In this document: piece by piece, positions 46,339 through 58,008 of the stretch | Numbering within the stretch: the first letter of the stretch is position 1 | Layout: each line of letters starts with the position of its first letter | Assembly: GCF_016545825.1 (NCBI RefSeq) | Contig: NC_052619.1 | Location: 26,699,803-26,763,802 of the forward strand | From: Eucalyptus grandis | Lineage: Eukaryota; Streptophyta; Magnoliopsida; Myrtales; Myrtaceae | DNA length: 64,000 nt | Reading direction: 5' to 3' | Program-made: the position numbers and the translations under genes | Notes under the pieces: generated by a model | What the model was told of the DNA's origin: nothing | What the model saw: only the letters and a program-made list of their open reading frames with translations | The model's database searches: none

Positions 46339-46395
46339 ACTTTTTTCTTTGATCATCCTAGAATATCTATGCAAGTTGGTTTATTGTTCTTGCAG

Positions 46396-47210
46396 GACTT
46401 TAAAATAGTGAAGTTCATTAACTTGGGTGGATGCCAGTCACTGGTTTGTATGCCGGACGTCTCTTATATTCCAAATCTCGAGAAAATGGTTCTCCATGGG
46501 TGCGAAAACTTGGAGCGTGTCCATGATTCAGTTGCAAATCATCGTAAGTTACGGTCGTTGAATTTAGGATGTTGCTCTAAATTGCAAAGATTCCCTGATA
46601 TTCCAAATGAGAACAAAAGCTTGAAAAAATTCAACTTGAATGGACTTCAATTGAAGAACTTCCTACATCCATAAAAAATCTTGTCTCTCTCGAGAAGATA
46701 TTTTTATTTCATTGCAAGAAACTGGCAATCCTTCCATCTAGCATTTACAAGTTGCAAAATCTTGGAGTCTTGCAACTTAGTGGCTGCTCACAACTAATCA
46801 AGTTTCCAAAGAAGGAGGAGGAGGAGGAGGATTTGAGTGAACCCCATACAAAGACGGGATTTCCTATGTTAGAGTGGTTGAATCTTGAAGGGTGCCATCT
46901 ATCAGAAGTAGAGTTCTTGGAAAATCTTTCTTGTCCCCGCCTATTCTCTTTATATTTGTCTGGAAACAATTTTACTAACCTTCCTACATTGGAGAGACTA
47001 AATGACTTAAAAGAATTGGAGGTTTCAAATTGCCAACAACTACAGGAGATCCCCAAGATTCCAGGGAAATTGAGAACACTAAAGGCAAATAATTGCAAAT
47101 CTCTAACTAGAATTCCCTCCAACATATGTGATGTTGAGGACGTTGAGTTATATTCAACTCGGGAGCTAGTCCGTAATGGGTTTCCCGTGAATGATTTGTT
47201 CATGCCTGAG
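46396..47210 (+). pseudogene. TNL exon 4: LRR domain, one frameshift
   Basis: Acceptor TTGCAG, donor GAG|GTTAGA. The frame starts DFKIVKFINLGGCQSLVCMP and runs through repeats of the L-x-x-L-x-L-x-x-C type. A 1-bp loss near 46643 (GGA-CT where the repeat pattern expects an extra A) shifts the frame; it then continues SIEELPTSIKNL, LPSSIYKLQNLGVLQLSGC, HLSEVEFLENL and RTLKANNCKSLTRIPSNI, the usual last LRR before the C-JID. An acidic run EEEEED lies at about 46820. A (CT)n tract follows the donor directly. Confidence 0.88.
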
Positions 47211-47214
47211 GTTA

Positions 47215-47216
<2 letters not shown>

Positions 47217-47278
<62 letters not shown>
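47217..47278. repeat. (CT)n microsatellite at the exon 4 donor
   Basis: 31 CT dinucleotides starting six bases after the splice donor. Confidence 0.95.
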
Positions 47279-47280
<2 letters not shown>

Positions 47281-47679
47281 ATTGTGGCTTGCATTAGGTG
47301 TTTGTGCATTACAAAAGGCTAAAAATCCCGGAATGGTGGGCTAATTAAAAAAAATAAACATATAGAAAGTGATTGTGCAAACATATAGTGGAGGTTGCTG
47401 TAAGACAATGCAAAAGATTTTCTCTTTATTTATAGAACTCTAGTTCGCTGTTAAATTACAAGGACCGCCCAATGAAAAACTTCAATAACACATGTTCATC
47501 CGATTACAAAATCTTCAACAATACTTGTCCTGTTTCCACCAGTTAAGTACAAAAAAAAATCTTTGTATTGCTATTGCTAACTATATATAAAACTCTAGGA
47601 TTGCCACTTAACTCATTCATAGTCCTCCTTTTAGGGGCCAATTTCTAAAAAACTATCTAACAGTTTACATCTATGACAG

Positions 47680-48207
47680 AGATTTCATTGCCAACCAAAG
47701 AGTCGAGTTGTTCTACCTGGAGGAGAGATGCCAAAGTGGTTGTTGTCCAATAAAGAGGGCTATTTATCTTTTATGGCTTCAAAGGACTTATATGAAAAGA
47801 TCCTAGGAGTAGCTATCTGTGTTGCATTTCAAGTAGAAGCAAGCTTGTATAAGCTATCTACATCTCGCCCATTTGAGCTTATAGGAATTGTTAATTGCAA
47901 AGGCAATATACATACAAGGCATTTCAAGATATTTGATTTGGATAATGTGTGGCTTGAGTATATGGAACCAGAGTGTTTGTGGACAGTAGACCATTTTGGT
48001 CCAAATGACTTGACTCATTTCCACATTAGCATTAGAGTACGCGACTATACCTATGGTAATGAACTACTTGTGAAAAAGTGTGGATTCCGACTAATATGCA
48101 AGCCACTAGAGAATGATTCAGAGGTTTTGCTTCAAGACAATCAATTGCTAGATCCAGCTTTATTCTATGAGGTTTCGGATGAAGGTAATCCAAAAGTCAT
48201 AAACTAG
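47680..48207 (+). CDS. TNL exon 5: C-JID terminal exon, first copy
   Basis: Acceptor TATGACAG, phase 0. Opens RFHCQPKSRVVLPGGEMPKW, the usual entry to the post-LRR jelly-roll/Ig-like domain that helps TNLs bind effectors, and continues with DLDNVWLEYMEPECLW, HFHISIRV and KKCGFRLICKP to LLQDNQLLDPALFYEV. TAG at 48205-48207 comes just after GNPKVIN. The exon 6 copy runs about 24 residues further past this point. The frame is intact, so this exon could serve as terminal exon. A GT next to the CT tract at 48240 could be a donor but does not fit exon 6 in phase. Confidence 0.85.
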   Translation, partial: RFHCQPKSRVVLPGGEMPKWLLSNKEGYLSFMASKDLYEKILGVAICVAFQVEASLYKLSTSRPFELIGIVNCKGNIHTRHFKIFDLDNVWLEYMEPECLWTVDHFGPNDLTHFHISIRVRDYTYGNELLVKKCGFRLICKPLENDSEVLLQDNQLLDPALFYEVSDEGNPKVIN

Positions 48208-48240
48208 GATGGAAGCACATGGTTGATTTTTCAATCGAGG

Positions 48241-48242
<2 letters not shown>

Positions 48243-48274
<32 letters not shown>
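48243..48274. repeat. (CT)n microsatellite after exon 5
   Basis: 16 CT dinucleotides beginning 36 bp after the stop codon of exon 5. Confidence 0.95.
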
Positions 48275-48276
<2 letters not shown>

Positions 48277-49310
48277 CCTCAAATGTGTGCGTGTGTATAT
48301 GCGTGTGTTTATGCATGTGTCGATATAGTGTACATTGGGTGCATGTAAAAAAAAAAATTGTAAATTCTAGACAAACAAACAAATTTAATATAAAGTCATT
48401 CTGCACATGTGTATAAAGCTTAACAAAATCTCAACTTGCCGCAATGACGAAGAGCCGATGTTCGTAATTCTTGTATTGAAAAATACAGTTGAAATCTTAG
48501 AAAACCTACCAAACAAATGGACACGTGGTTCTTGATGTTACGGTTGATCATAACAACCAACACCAATAATAGTACTAGATCAACTCTACGGACTAAGATA
48601 AAACTACACAACTATAATAACTCAATAATTCGACACGAGACCTTTTTCACTCTTAGGTGTTTGTTGCTATTATGATAGGGGACCGTCGCACTACATGCCT
48701 TGCTAGCCACATGCGGATTACTTGGGCAGTGTGATTTAATTTTATTAATAGAGAACTGCATTTCAGATTCTCCTTTTATATAAAGTTAGAGCACATAAAA
48801 CGGGCAAGTGTTTGGATGAGGTTGGTTTATAGAGAGGGCTTGCATTAGATTTTCCTTTCCAATTTTCCATTAGTTTGAGTGCAAGTAGAAGTTTTTTCTT
48901 TAATTTGTTGTAATTATGTTAAGTTTGTTGCAAGTAAGTTGGAGTTCAATTAGGACAGTTTGTACTAAAGAATCGACGATCTCTAAAGTGAACTCATAAC
49001 AATGAACATTAGACAATGGGGTCTGATGGGGGCGATTAATTTCTTGGACGTGCCATTCTATTTTCCATCAATTTTTCACTTCCTATATAGTACACTCGTA
49101 TTGTATGAGCTACATCTGGGGTGATTGAATCTAATATTAGGGGTGGCTAGCACTTGTGAGGGAAGGATTTCCAATGTAAGTAAGGATCAATATGTCTAAT
49201 TATTACAGAACTCTAGCTTTAGTGGAATTACTAGGAATATGTACCAGTCAAACTCTTCTTCTTGACTAATTACAAACTTGGATACTCCTAACAATTTACC
49301 CATATAACAG
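48275..49310. other. Spacer between the two C-JID exons
   Basis: AT-rich, no recognisable coding or element sequence. A short GTGTGT-type run lies near 48286-48310. Confidence 0.5.
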
Positions 49311-49898
49311 AAGCATCGCTATTCTAGCTTTTGGCCTGATTATCGGAATGTTAGCCCCGGAAGAGAGATGCCAAAGGGGTTTGTCCTTGTTGAAGACAGT
49401 ACTATATCTTTCAAGGCTTCGCAAGACTTGTACAACAAGTTCAAAGGATTGTTTCTTTGTGTTAACTTTGATGTAGAAGATGGAGAAAAGGAAGTATCTT
49501 TTGACATCGTACCACGTGTTAACGGCCAAAGGCGAAATGAGCAATCAGGAACTCTTGGTTCATTTGATACGGATCACGTGTGGTTTCAACTCTTCAAACC
49601 AAATGCACTGTGGGGATTCTTGGAGGGAGTAGTCGACTTTAATCAATTTGACGAGAGTTATCTGAGATTTAGCCTTAATATTAGAGTAGCGGGTGCAACG
49701 GTGAAAAGGTTGGGATATGTGATGCAATCCGATCCACTAGAGGATGCTTTGAAGGTTGAGCTTGAAAAGAATCGATTAATGGATCCAGCTTCACTATTTC
49801 AGGATGATGGGAATCCATGGGTCTATGGGAGCAACGGATGGAAGAAATTGTGCAATAAACTCGAACATATGCATGGAGGGAGAGACTTAATATATTAG
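49311..49898 (+). CDS. TNL exon 6: C-JID terminal exon, second copy
   Basis: Acceptor ATATAACAG, phase 0, the same phase as exon 5. Opens KHRYSSFWPDYRNVSPGREM and aligns with exon 5 over its length: SFKASQDLYNKFKGLFLCVNF, DTDHVWFQLFKPNALW, YLRFSLNIRV, VKRLGYVMQSDPL, LEKNRLMDPASLF. It carries an extra loop around RVNGQRRNEQSG and a longer tail ending in RDLIY before TAG at 49896-49898. The frame is intact over 196 codons. It may be an alternative last exon of this gene or the only remnant of a tandem neighbour whose upstream exons are lost. Confidence 0.85.
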   Translation, partial: KHRYSSFWPDYRNVSPGREMPKGFVLVEDSTISFKASQDLYNKFKGLFLCVNFDVEDGEKEVSFDIVPRVNGQRRNEQSGTLGSFDTDHVWFQLFKPNALWGFLEGVVDFNQFDESYLRFSLNIRVAGATVKRLGYVMQSDPLEDALKVELEKNRLMDPASLFQDDGNPWVYGSNGWKKLCNKLEHMHGGRDLIY

Positions 49899-50138
49899 AA
49901 GAGGGGCATCATGCCAGGCTCATGTGTCATCAGCATGGGGGCGGGCCACTGCGAGAGGTAAAGCAGAGGTTTTGCGAAAAGATTCGGAGTCATTTCCAAG
50001 TTATTTGTATTAGGGTTTGTGTGAATGTGTGTGAGGGATTGATAGTATCTACGTATATAAGGATTGCGAGTGTGTCTTATTTTTTTATTTTTTTCAATTT
50101 CTATTTTTTCTTCCTTTTGTGGCCCAATGTGGGCGGGT
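49899..50138. other. 3' flank of the TNL
   Basis: Short T-rich stretch between the stop codon and the solo LTR. No clear polyadenylation signal of the AATAAA type. Confidence 0.4.
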
Positions 50139-50143
50139 AAAAT

Positions 50144-53100
50144 TGTCACGCCCCAATCCTCGAGGACGCACCCATCCTTCTTCCTTGGTCGATTTTAAAG
50201 TGCGATATCCCAAGACTAAGTATCGCCGACCCTTTCTGTTACTCATGCGCATGCGGAAGTGGTTATAAATCCCCAGACAATAAAACAATGGGATAGAAAA
50301 GCAAGCCATATTATTTTCTTATTGAAATTCACAACCATACTTTTATTAACAGCATAACTCATAGTATATTTATAATACTATTCACAGCATACTTGTCTCA
50401 CACCTATCTACACTAAGACAGGGTTTATAAAATGGATGGGATCTCAATCCACATTCGGGTTATACTCAAGATCCCTCTCTGGATCATCTTCTTCTTCAAA
50501 AGTCTTTCTCCCCTTTAGGTTCCTCCTCCTCAGCTTCTCCTCAGGGTCCTGAAACGGCTATTCAATAACCAATGAGACCATGTCCCAGCGAGTTCTACCC
50601 CCTAAGACTCGATTGGTAAACCAATACACTACTCGGTTGCCTAAGCACAACATGAGTCAAAGGACTTACCTTGGCCTCAGATTCCATCTGCATATTAGTA
50701 TAGTTCGATAGGTACTCAAACAATCACATCACCGATCGAAGCATCGATCAAATCGACCTAGTCAATTTCATGTCAGTCGGACCATTTCTAGGTCATTCAT
50801 CCAACACCAAGCAACTTTCTTATATTTAGTGGCTTTACGGTCCCACCCGACCCTTTCGGGATGTAGTGGCTTTATGGTCCCACTCGACCCTTTCAAGACC
50901 TAGTGGCTTTACGGTCCCACCCGACCCTTTCAAGATTTAGTGGCTTTACGATCCCACCCGACCCTTTCAAGATCTAATTTAGGAATGAATCTTAAAATCA
51001 CTCATGAATTACTTTAGCACCAAATAAAGCTCAAATAAATAAATTGACCGCACCACGACAATCGCACGAAATTCCAGTCACCAGCCATCCCGGTTGAATT
51101 TCCGGAAAATAGATAATTAAATAATTAATTTCGAAAATTAAATAAATAATTATAAAAAATTCAATTTAGGCCCATCATGCCGAATTGGAAGCCGAGACGA
51201 GCCCGGAAAATTACCGAGACTCGTTCCATAAATAACATGGCATGCCTACTTGCTAATGTCTATTTCTAACCACCTAACATGCATCATTAAGTCTCTAATT
51301 TAATTAATCTAAACTAATCTAACCACCTAATTATATTTAATTAAATCTAACCAACCCCTAAGCATAATTAGCAAATTAAGAAAGCATTAGTGAGTAAAAT
51401 TCACTTGGTAAAAGCGGAGACTGAATCACCGCAACGGCGACGCGACGGCGACCGAAATCGGGCTTTCGACAACACCGGCGGGCTTAGACCGGGCCTTAAG
51501 CTCGGCCCAACAAATCTCGGCCCAACTGAGATTTATTCTTGCACTGGATTGGGCTTCACTTGACTGAACGGGCCTTGAATGGGCTGTCCTCGCAGGCTGA
51601 ACTTGCTGAATTGGGCCCAATGGAATTAATGGAGAGATGGGCTGAGCTGGGCCGGCTTCTTGGGCTGACCTGAAGGAAGTTGGGCCAAAACTGAAATGCA
51701 GGAGCAGATGGGCTAAATACACGGCCCAAAGAAGCTGTTGGCCGTGGGCTGCTGGAATTGTCGAGCTGGGCCAGAGACACGTGCGGACAGCTTTGTCCGA
51801 ATTGCAGGAGCTGCTGTCTTTGTTGCTGGGTGGCTTCGACTTTGCTGGAATTCACGGGCCAAAGTTGTTGGCTCGAGAATTTCAATCGAGGCAGCGTTGG
51901 CGAGATGAAGACAACGCTACCGAAGGACTTCTCTCGGTTGGAATTCTGCAGGACTTTGCTTCGTGGCAGCTGTTTCGTGGAGCCTAACCAAAGACGATGG
52001 GGGCAGTCAACGAGCCAAGTCCTCCGTTGGAAGGTTGACCGGAGCTGAGGGGAAACTGACGAGTGGCAACCTGCAGGAGCTTCGGTGGATCGTGGCCTCG
52101 CTTCGGTGGTGTCTTCGCTGGACGCATGAAGCGGTGAGGAGCTTCAGTCAACAAACGGCAAGCTGGGTCTTGCGGCCTTGACTGAACACGTGGGGCTTCT
52201 TCTTCCGTGGGCGTTGAGACGTGAGAAGGGCTGCAACAAACGATGGGAGCTCCGCTCGGTCTTCTTCTATGCCTTTCCTGAAAATGTCGAATGAATTGGG
52301 GGGGAATGGTGGAGAAGTAGTTCACGGCAATATGATGGAGAGGATGAGGGAGAGGTGGGGCCTTGGCTTGATATTTTGCAAAAATATCATCCAAGAATCA
52401 ATCTTGGCCATGTAAAAATCTTTGGCGCCTTGAACAGCCATCAAATGCCCCATATAACCTCCCAAGTGGTCCATTCTTTGCTAGGGTGTGGAGATGTTGC
52501 GAATTTCTCAAGTGCTTGCTTCAATTCACCTCTTCTATTCTCTCTTGATTCATTTTAAATTGGCCACCATAATTTCAATCGATGTCTCAATGCTTCACTT
52601 GCTATTTTTCCTCATCCAATAACCCATCTTGCATCTCAATTTTGCAACCGAAAACCATCTCTAGCATTTTCTGCACTAAAACAACCCCGCGATGACTTTT
52701 TCCCAAAAAGTGTCGGATGTCAGAAAAATCTTCAGAGACTGAGTCGATACTCCTAAAATTTATTGTGACATAACAGAAACTCCAATTTCTGAAATCGGAC
52801 TTGAATTTGCGATTAATTTTAACTTGGTGCATTTTTAGCGTAACCTATACTACCGAGTAGTTTTTAGAACTTTTTAGGGCAAATAACCCGTGGTCGATTT
52901 TCTTTGAGCCACTATGAACCCACTTGAGGATCCAAATGCGGACACAGGGTACCAAAACAATAAGAAAATCAATCTAGGGCTGGTCGACGAGAATTTTCTA
53001 ATTTAGTGGGGTCACCCACGATTAGCCACATATCTCTGTCGAACCAGTCTATCTCTAATTTCAAATCAATTTTTAACTATGCCGTAATGACCTCTAAAGA

Positions 53101-53284
53101 TGGACACGGTCGAGAAGCCGATTCTTGATCGAATTTTCAAGTCTATTGTCTTAAAATTCCTCAATAATTTCCTAGATAGTCTCATGATCTCGAGAGTGAT
53201 CGGCTTTGAGAATAACCCATGGCGTGTCAATGAAATGCCTAATTTATTCAGTAGAAGACAGGGTTGAAAAATCTGGATGTCACA
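50144..53284. mobile_element. Solo LTR, 3141 bp
   Basis: Starts TGTCACGCCCCAATCCTCG and ends GGATGTCACA (TG...CA, with TGTCAC-like symmetry), flanked by a perfect 5-bp duplication AAAAT at 50139-50143 and 53285-53289. No second LTR copy, primer-binding site or gag-pol frame. As in the LTR at 11628, an AT-rich part with short repeats is followed by a GC-richer part (51410-52400) with overlapping low-value frames. LTRs of this length belong mostly to large Ty3/gypsy or derived non-autonomous elements (family knowledge; assignment inferred). Confidence 0.85.
50827..50974. repeat. 37-bp tandem repeat x4 inside the LTR
   Basis: Four head-to-tail 37-bp units, each starting TAGTGGCTTTACGGTCCCAC or a one-base variant and ending CCCTTTC plus seven variable bases. 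Such minisatellites are common in regulatory parts of long LTRs. Confidence 0.93.
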
Positions 53285-53909
53285 AAAATCCCTCCCTTTC
53301 TATATTTGTGCTAGTTTCTCGTAGGGGTGTGCAACGAAAACCGCTCGAATCAAGAACCGGCCGAAACGAACCAGACCAGTCGGTTTGGGCGGTCCTAGAG
53401 GGTCTCGGTCCGGTCTCGGGTTCCTATTTTGGAACCGGTGACCGGTGGTTTGGTTCTCGATTTTGGGGTCTGAACTGGACCGACCGAACCAATCGGACCG
53501 ACCATTTATATATATTAATTTCTAAACTAATTTACATTACCCATTACCATCATATTCATTTTTCCTCTCGTAACTCAAAGCTAATCTCTTCCCTCTTTTG
53601 TGTTTCTGAACTAATCTACACTTTGTACAATAACCATCACATGAGATTTTCTTTTCTAAATTTTGCAATTCTCACTTTCCTTTCCCTCTTGAAACCTTAT
53701 CCCCTCTCTCTCTTTTTTTTTTTTTTTTTAAAGTTTCGGCTCTAATCTACAATAACCATCACATCAACTTTCATTTTCCCAAATTTTGCAATCCAATGGA
53801 CCAATTCGGTGGCAATTCTCACTTTGCTTTTCCCTCTCAAAACCGTAACCCCTCTCCTCTTGCTCGCTCGACGCCTTGCCCCCAATGCCTCACCTTATGC
53901 CCCACTCGC

Positions 53910-54200
53910 TCCGACGCTCGGCTCTTTTCCTCCGAGTGCCTCGTTGCAACGTCCCACCTCACACCTCACTCCCTCGAACGCTCAACTCTCTTCCTCCTCC
54001 AAGTGCCTTGCTGCAACTTCTTGTCTCACACCTCGCTCCCTTGGATGCTCGGCTCTCTTCCTCCTCCGAGCGTCTTGCCCCGATGCCTCGCTTCACGCCT
54101 CGCTCGCTCTGACGCTTGGCTCTCTTCCTCCTCCGAGCGCCTATCTGTGAGGTCTTGCCTCACTGCGCTTGCTCGGACACTCGACTGTCTTCCTTCTTCG
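53910..54200. repeat. 67-bp tandem array inside the hAT element
   Basis: Degenerate units of about 67 bp, phased by the phrase CTCTTCCTCCTCC at 53988, 54055 and 54122 and by a preceding CTCGCTC(G/C)CT phrase; a diverged unit lies near 53920 and another near 54283. Open frames through it are artefacts of the repeat. Confidence 0.8.
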
Positions 54201-55768
54201 AGCTCCTGACCTCGACACCTTGCTGGCTCTAATGCTCAGCAAGTGCCTCACCTTGACGCCTCGCTCGCTCTAACGCTTGGCTCTCTTCCTCCTCTGCTTC
54301 GCATGAGTTCTGTGCATTTAAGCTTGGCTCTCTTCCTCTTACCCTTTGCCCAAGATTTGTGCATTCCTGCTCTTTAGAGTGATGTTTGCATGTTGACTGA
54401 CACAGGTGCGTTCTCGGCTTCACTTTCGTCGGTTTTAGATCGCTGTCTTTTTGTAGTGTTTATCACTTGGAGACTGTATTTACATTTACTAGTGATTTAG
54501 AAATCAGTGTAATAGTTATTTAGAAAAAAAATCAAAATAGAGTGAATCACTATCGTTGATTTTTATTTAGTTGACAATGCTCGCTATATTTATAATTGTT
54601 CTTCATTGTCGACTTTGTCTTTAATTTTTATGTGAAATTCAAGTTTCTTATTAACTTTGGTCTCATGGCAATTCAAAATTGTTAACACCCTTTAAAATGA
54701 TGTTCCCTATTTAGCAAAAAAAGTCTCTGTGTGAGAAAGGAAGTTCATATATGATCTATGTGCCACTTGTGACACAATGCCGACGATTATTCATTGGTTC
54801 GGTTTTCAAGCGTTGGAGTAACTTTTCCTTACTTTTTTGTGATGATTTCTATGTTGTTGTAATTCGGTTTATGTGATTTTCTTTTTTCGCTTTTTCATCT
54901 AACTTTGATGTGATCTACTTGTCACAATTGATATAGGTGTGGCAGTCTCATTGGAGCTTGCTTGGTTGTTCAGTCTCTAAATGTGTCTGCTGATAGGTCG
55001 TGAGAAGCATGTAGCAGTAAGTCGCAGCCTCCCGTAGTCGCAGCCTTGCCTCATGCCTAGCTTCAATCGAGTTGCTTAAGCCTTGACGTCGACACCTTCC
55101 CCTCTCACGACCTTGCCTCCGGCCTAGCTCGATGCTCAAACGCCTTTCCATTGTCAAAATTGGTACCTTTTCTCTTTCTCCACAAGTTGTGAAAATTTTA
55201 ATTGCCAATTGATTGATTGATTCGGGGGCAATCCTATGATGGTTAGGAATGAATTTGGTTTAGGGGCATTGAGGTTTATGTTGTCAGGTCTGATCTCTCT
55301 AGTTTGTTGATGCGAATTGCGGATGGTATTTTGATTCAAGGATTTTGATTAGAATCACTTGTATGCTTTGACCAATTATGAATTGGTCAAAGTCTTCAAT
55401 TTTCCCTTTTCGAGCGAGTTTGTGTTGGAGGAGTTGTAGTTTTGGAGTGTTCATTTAGCCCATTTTCATTAGCATTCTCTATTTGATCGGTTTAAGTATA
55501 TGAAATTCTGTTTTTGGTTTGTCGATGGTCCATTTTGAGGAAAATGTATCACTTTGGCTGCTAGAAATCTGCTCTTGCTCGAGTTGCAACTTAATATCTG
55601 CTTAATTTTTTAGTATCTATTTTGGTAGGTATAGTTATATGATCAATATGGCCATGACATTAAGAAGTAAGGCTGCAATCATATCTTTAGTATCCCTATT
55701 GCTGTAAATGAATATGATGGTTTGATGGCTCATTATAATGTTTTGTTTGATTCAGGCGATCTATTTAT

Positions 55769-58008
55769 ATGTCAATGGAAGTGGATCAATCAAATGATGA
55801 TATGAATCCTATGATAGACTCACTAGAACATCAAGGTGAAGAAATTGATAACATCGAAGTGGCATCCAACACAAACAAAGTATCTAATACTTGTTTTCCT
55901 TAGTTCTGGTAAATGAACATCAACAGTTTGGCTTCATTTTCATAAGGGAAAAACCGAGAAGGAGAAAACTATGGTGATTTGCAATTATTGTGGGGCCAAG
56001 TATACGTACTCTGTTGATAATGGTACTTCCGCTATGTTAAAGCACTTGAAAATGTTCAATAAGCATCCTCGCAACGTAGATAAGAAGCAAAAAAATTTCA
56101 CCCCACGTAGAGCATAAGGGATAACAATGGGGCATACTAGTACTGATGATAGTGCAAATGGCTTATCAGCATGGGAATTCGATCAAAATCGTTGTAGACA
56201 AATGCTTGTTCGAATGATCATAACGGATGAACTACCTTTTTCGATGATTGAACGTGTTGGATTCCGTGATTTTATTAATCAGTTACAACCTCTCTTTCAT
56301 CACATCTCACGATTTACAGTGGCTAGAGATTGCATGAAGTTATATCTTTGTGAGAAAAAAAGTTTGAAGACTTACTTTGGTAAGCTTAAGTCTAGGATTG
56401 CACTCACGACTGATACTTGGAGTTCTTTCTAGAATTTGAATTATTTATGTCTCACCGCACATTTTGTTGATGATGATTGGAAATTGCACAAAAGAATAAT
56501 CAATTTTGTGGTGATGCCTAGTCATAAGGGCAAGGATATCGGGAAAATGATTGAGAAATGCATCTATGAGTGAGGAATAGAGAAAAAAGTGTCCACAATC
56601 ACTGTGGATAATGCTAGTTCTAATGATATTGCCATTGGATTTTTAAAAGAAAAATTATCAAGAGATAGGCTATTAATCTTAAAATGTGATGTTTTACACA
56701 TGAGGTGCATGGCTCATATTTTAAACTTGATTGTGAAGGATGGATTGACCGAGGTACATGATTCTATTACACGTATTCGAAACGTGGTTAACCATGTGAG
56801 AAGTTCTCCCATGAGAGCCAAAACATTTCAAGGTTGCATTGAAAGTGCAAGGATCACTTATAAGGATTCGGTTTGTCTTAATATCACAACTAGGTGGAAC
56901 TCTACTTATCTCATGTTGGATACTACCTTAAATTCAGAAAAGCTTTTGAAATGATGGAAGAAGATGATCCTTCTTTCTTAAGTGAGCTTGATTATGACAC
57001 TCATACACATGAAGATTGGGAATATGCTGGAATTCTTTTAGTATTTTTAAAGAATTTTTATGATATCACCAACAAGATGTCCAAGACTCTATATATCACT
57101 GCGAATGATTATTTCAATGAGATAGCAACTTTATATAAAACTTTGAAACAAGTGGAGAAGGCTTCAGATATTAGTTTGAAAGTTATGGGTGCAAAGATGA
57201 AGGAGAAGTTTGACAAATACTATGGGAGTTTTGAAAAAGTAAATATGATGGTGTTGATCGGTGATATTGGATCCAAGAAGAAAGATGAGCTATGTGCGGT
57301 ATTGTTATAGATTAATTTATGATGATAGTGCGAAAGCTGATGAAATGTATGATAAGGAGAGAATTCCCCTGGAAAGATTGTTTCATTTTTATGAAAAATC
57401 TTATTTTAGTTCTTGTGATAGAAATTTGGGTATTGATATTGATAGTAGTTGGGATCCTGATAACCATGAGGAGGGTAAGAAGGATGATCTTGATTTGGTT
57501 GAGGATTTCAATTCAGACAAGGTATTTGCTATCTTTCTTCGTGAGGAGAAAAAAGTGTCAGCAGGTAAGCTATCTGAGCTCAATAAGTATCTTAAAGCCG
57601 AACGTGAAGAAAGTCGTGATCTTGACCTATTGATGTGGTGGAAAACTACTAGCCAAAAGTTTGAAATCCTTTCTTTGATGGCTCGAGATATTTTATTTAT
57701 TCCTGTAACAACCGTTGCTTCGGAGTCAACTTTCAGTACATCCCGTCGTGTGCTTGATGACTTTTGAAGTTCTTTAACTCCTACAGTGGTGGAAACTTTG
57801 ATTTGCACTCAAGATTGGTTAAGAAAGATTAGCATGCCGATTAATGTTGAAGAGTGCATTGAGAATGCGGAAAGATTTGAATGGGGTAAGTCATCGATGT
57901 ATCTTTTTATCTTGTAATTCTTTTGTATATCTAATAAGTGAATGCTCTATTTATTATTTTGTTTTGTTAGATATGAATAATGTTCATTCAGAGCTTACCG
58001 ATAAATAG
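55769..58008 (+). pseudogene. hAT transposase
   Basis: Start at ATGTCAATGGAAGTGG. A BED-type zinc finger lies at about 55940-56070 (C-x2-C in ICNYCGA, later H-L...H). The DDE/RNase H-like core follows: TTDTWSS near 56415 and TVDNASSND near 56600, then RCMAHILNLIVKDGL near 56705 and TTRWNSTYLML near 56890. The C-terminal dimerisation domain includes LDLLMWW near 57625 and PVTTVASESTFSTSRRVLDDF at 57700-57765 (cut to its core SESTFS). Stops occur at 56430, near 56572 and at 57765, each at a place where the family has Trp or Arg; frameshifts occur near 56936 and 57262. A last small exon ends at 58008. Not functional. Confidence 0.9.

Larger units (their letters stand above)
40239..46395 (+). other. 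TNL intron 3 (6.2 kb), invaded
   Basis: Contains a 5'-truncated LINE (41811-43420) and an (AT)n tract near the acceptor. The rest (40239-41797 and 43434-46290) is AT-rich sequence in which I see no gene; a fragment ending GGTATTAACCC at 45220 resembles the right end of the MULE-type MITEs. Confidence 0.7.
29439..49898 (+). pseudogene. TIR-NBS-LRR disease-resistance gene, broken, with two terminal C-JID exons
   Basis: TNL receptors are intracellular immune sensors: TIR (NADase signalling), NB-ARC (nucleotide switch), LRR and C-JID (effector recognition). All parts are present in order: exon 1 29439-29917, exon 2 38764-39861, exon 3 39963-40238, exon 4 46396-47210, exon 5 47680-48207 and an alternative exon 6 49311-49898. 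Splice sites are canonical and phases fit (exon 1 ends in phase 2, the others in phase 0). Lesions: TAG at 39200-39202 just after the kinase-2 motif, a frameshift at about 39213-39220 and a 1-bp loss at about 46643. Intron 1 (8846 bp) and intron 3 (6157 bp) are swollen by insertions. A truncated TIR or TIR-P-loop protein could still be made (inference). Confidence 0.9.

Noticed and set aside
50827..50974. Four regularly spaced 37-bp repeats, at first sight like a CRISPR array
   Set aside because: The units are directly adjacent without spacers and lie inside an LTR of a plant nuclear genome.
51426..52394. Several 70-136-codon frames on both strands
   Set aside because: GC-rich part of the solo LTR, low-complexity readings that overlap on opposite strands.
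53796..54209. 137-codon plus-strand open frame
   Set aside because: It is the translation of the 67-bp tandem array in the hAT element; two other frames are equally open.
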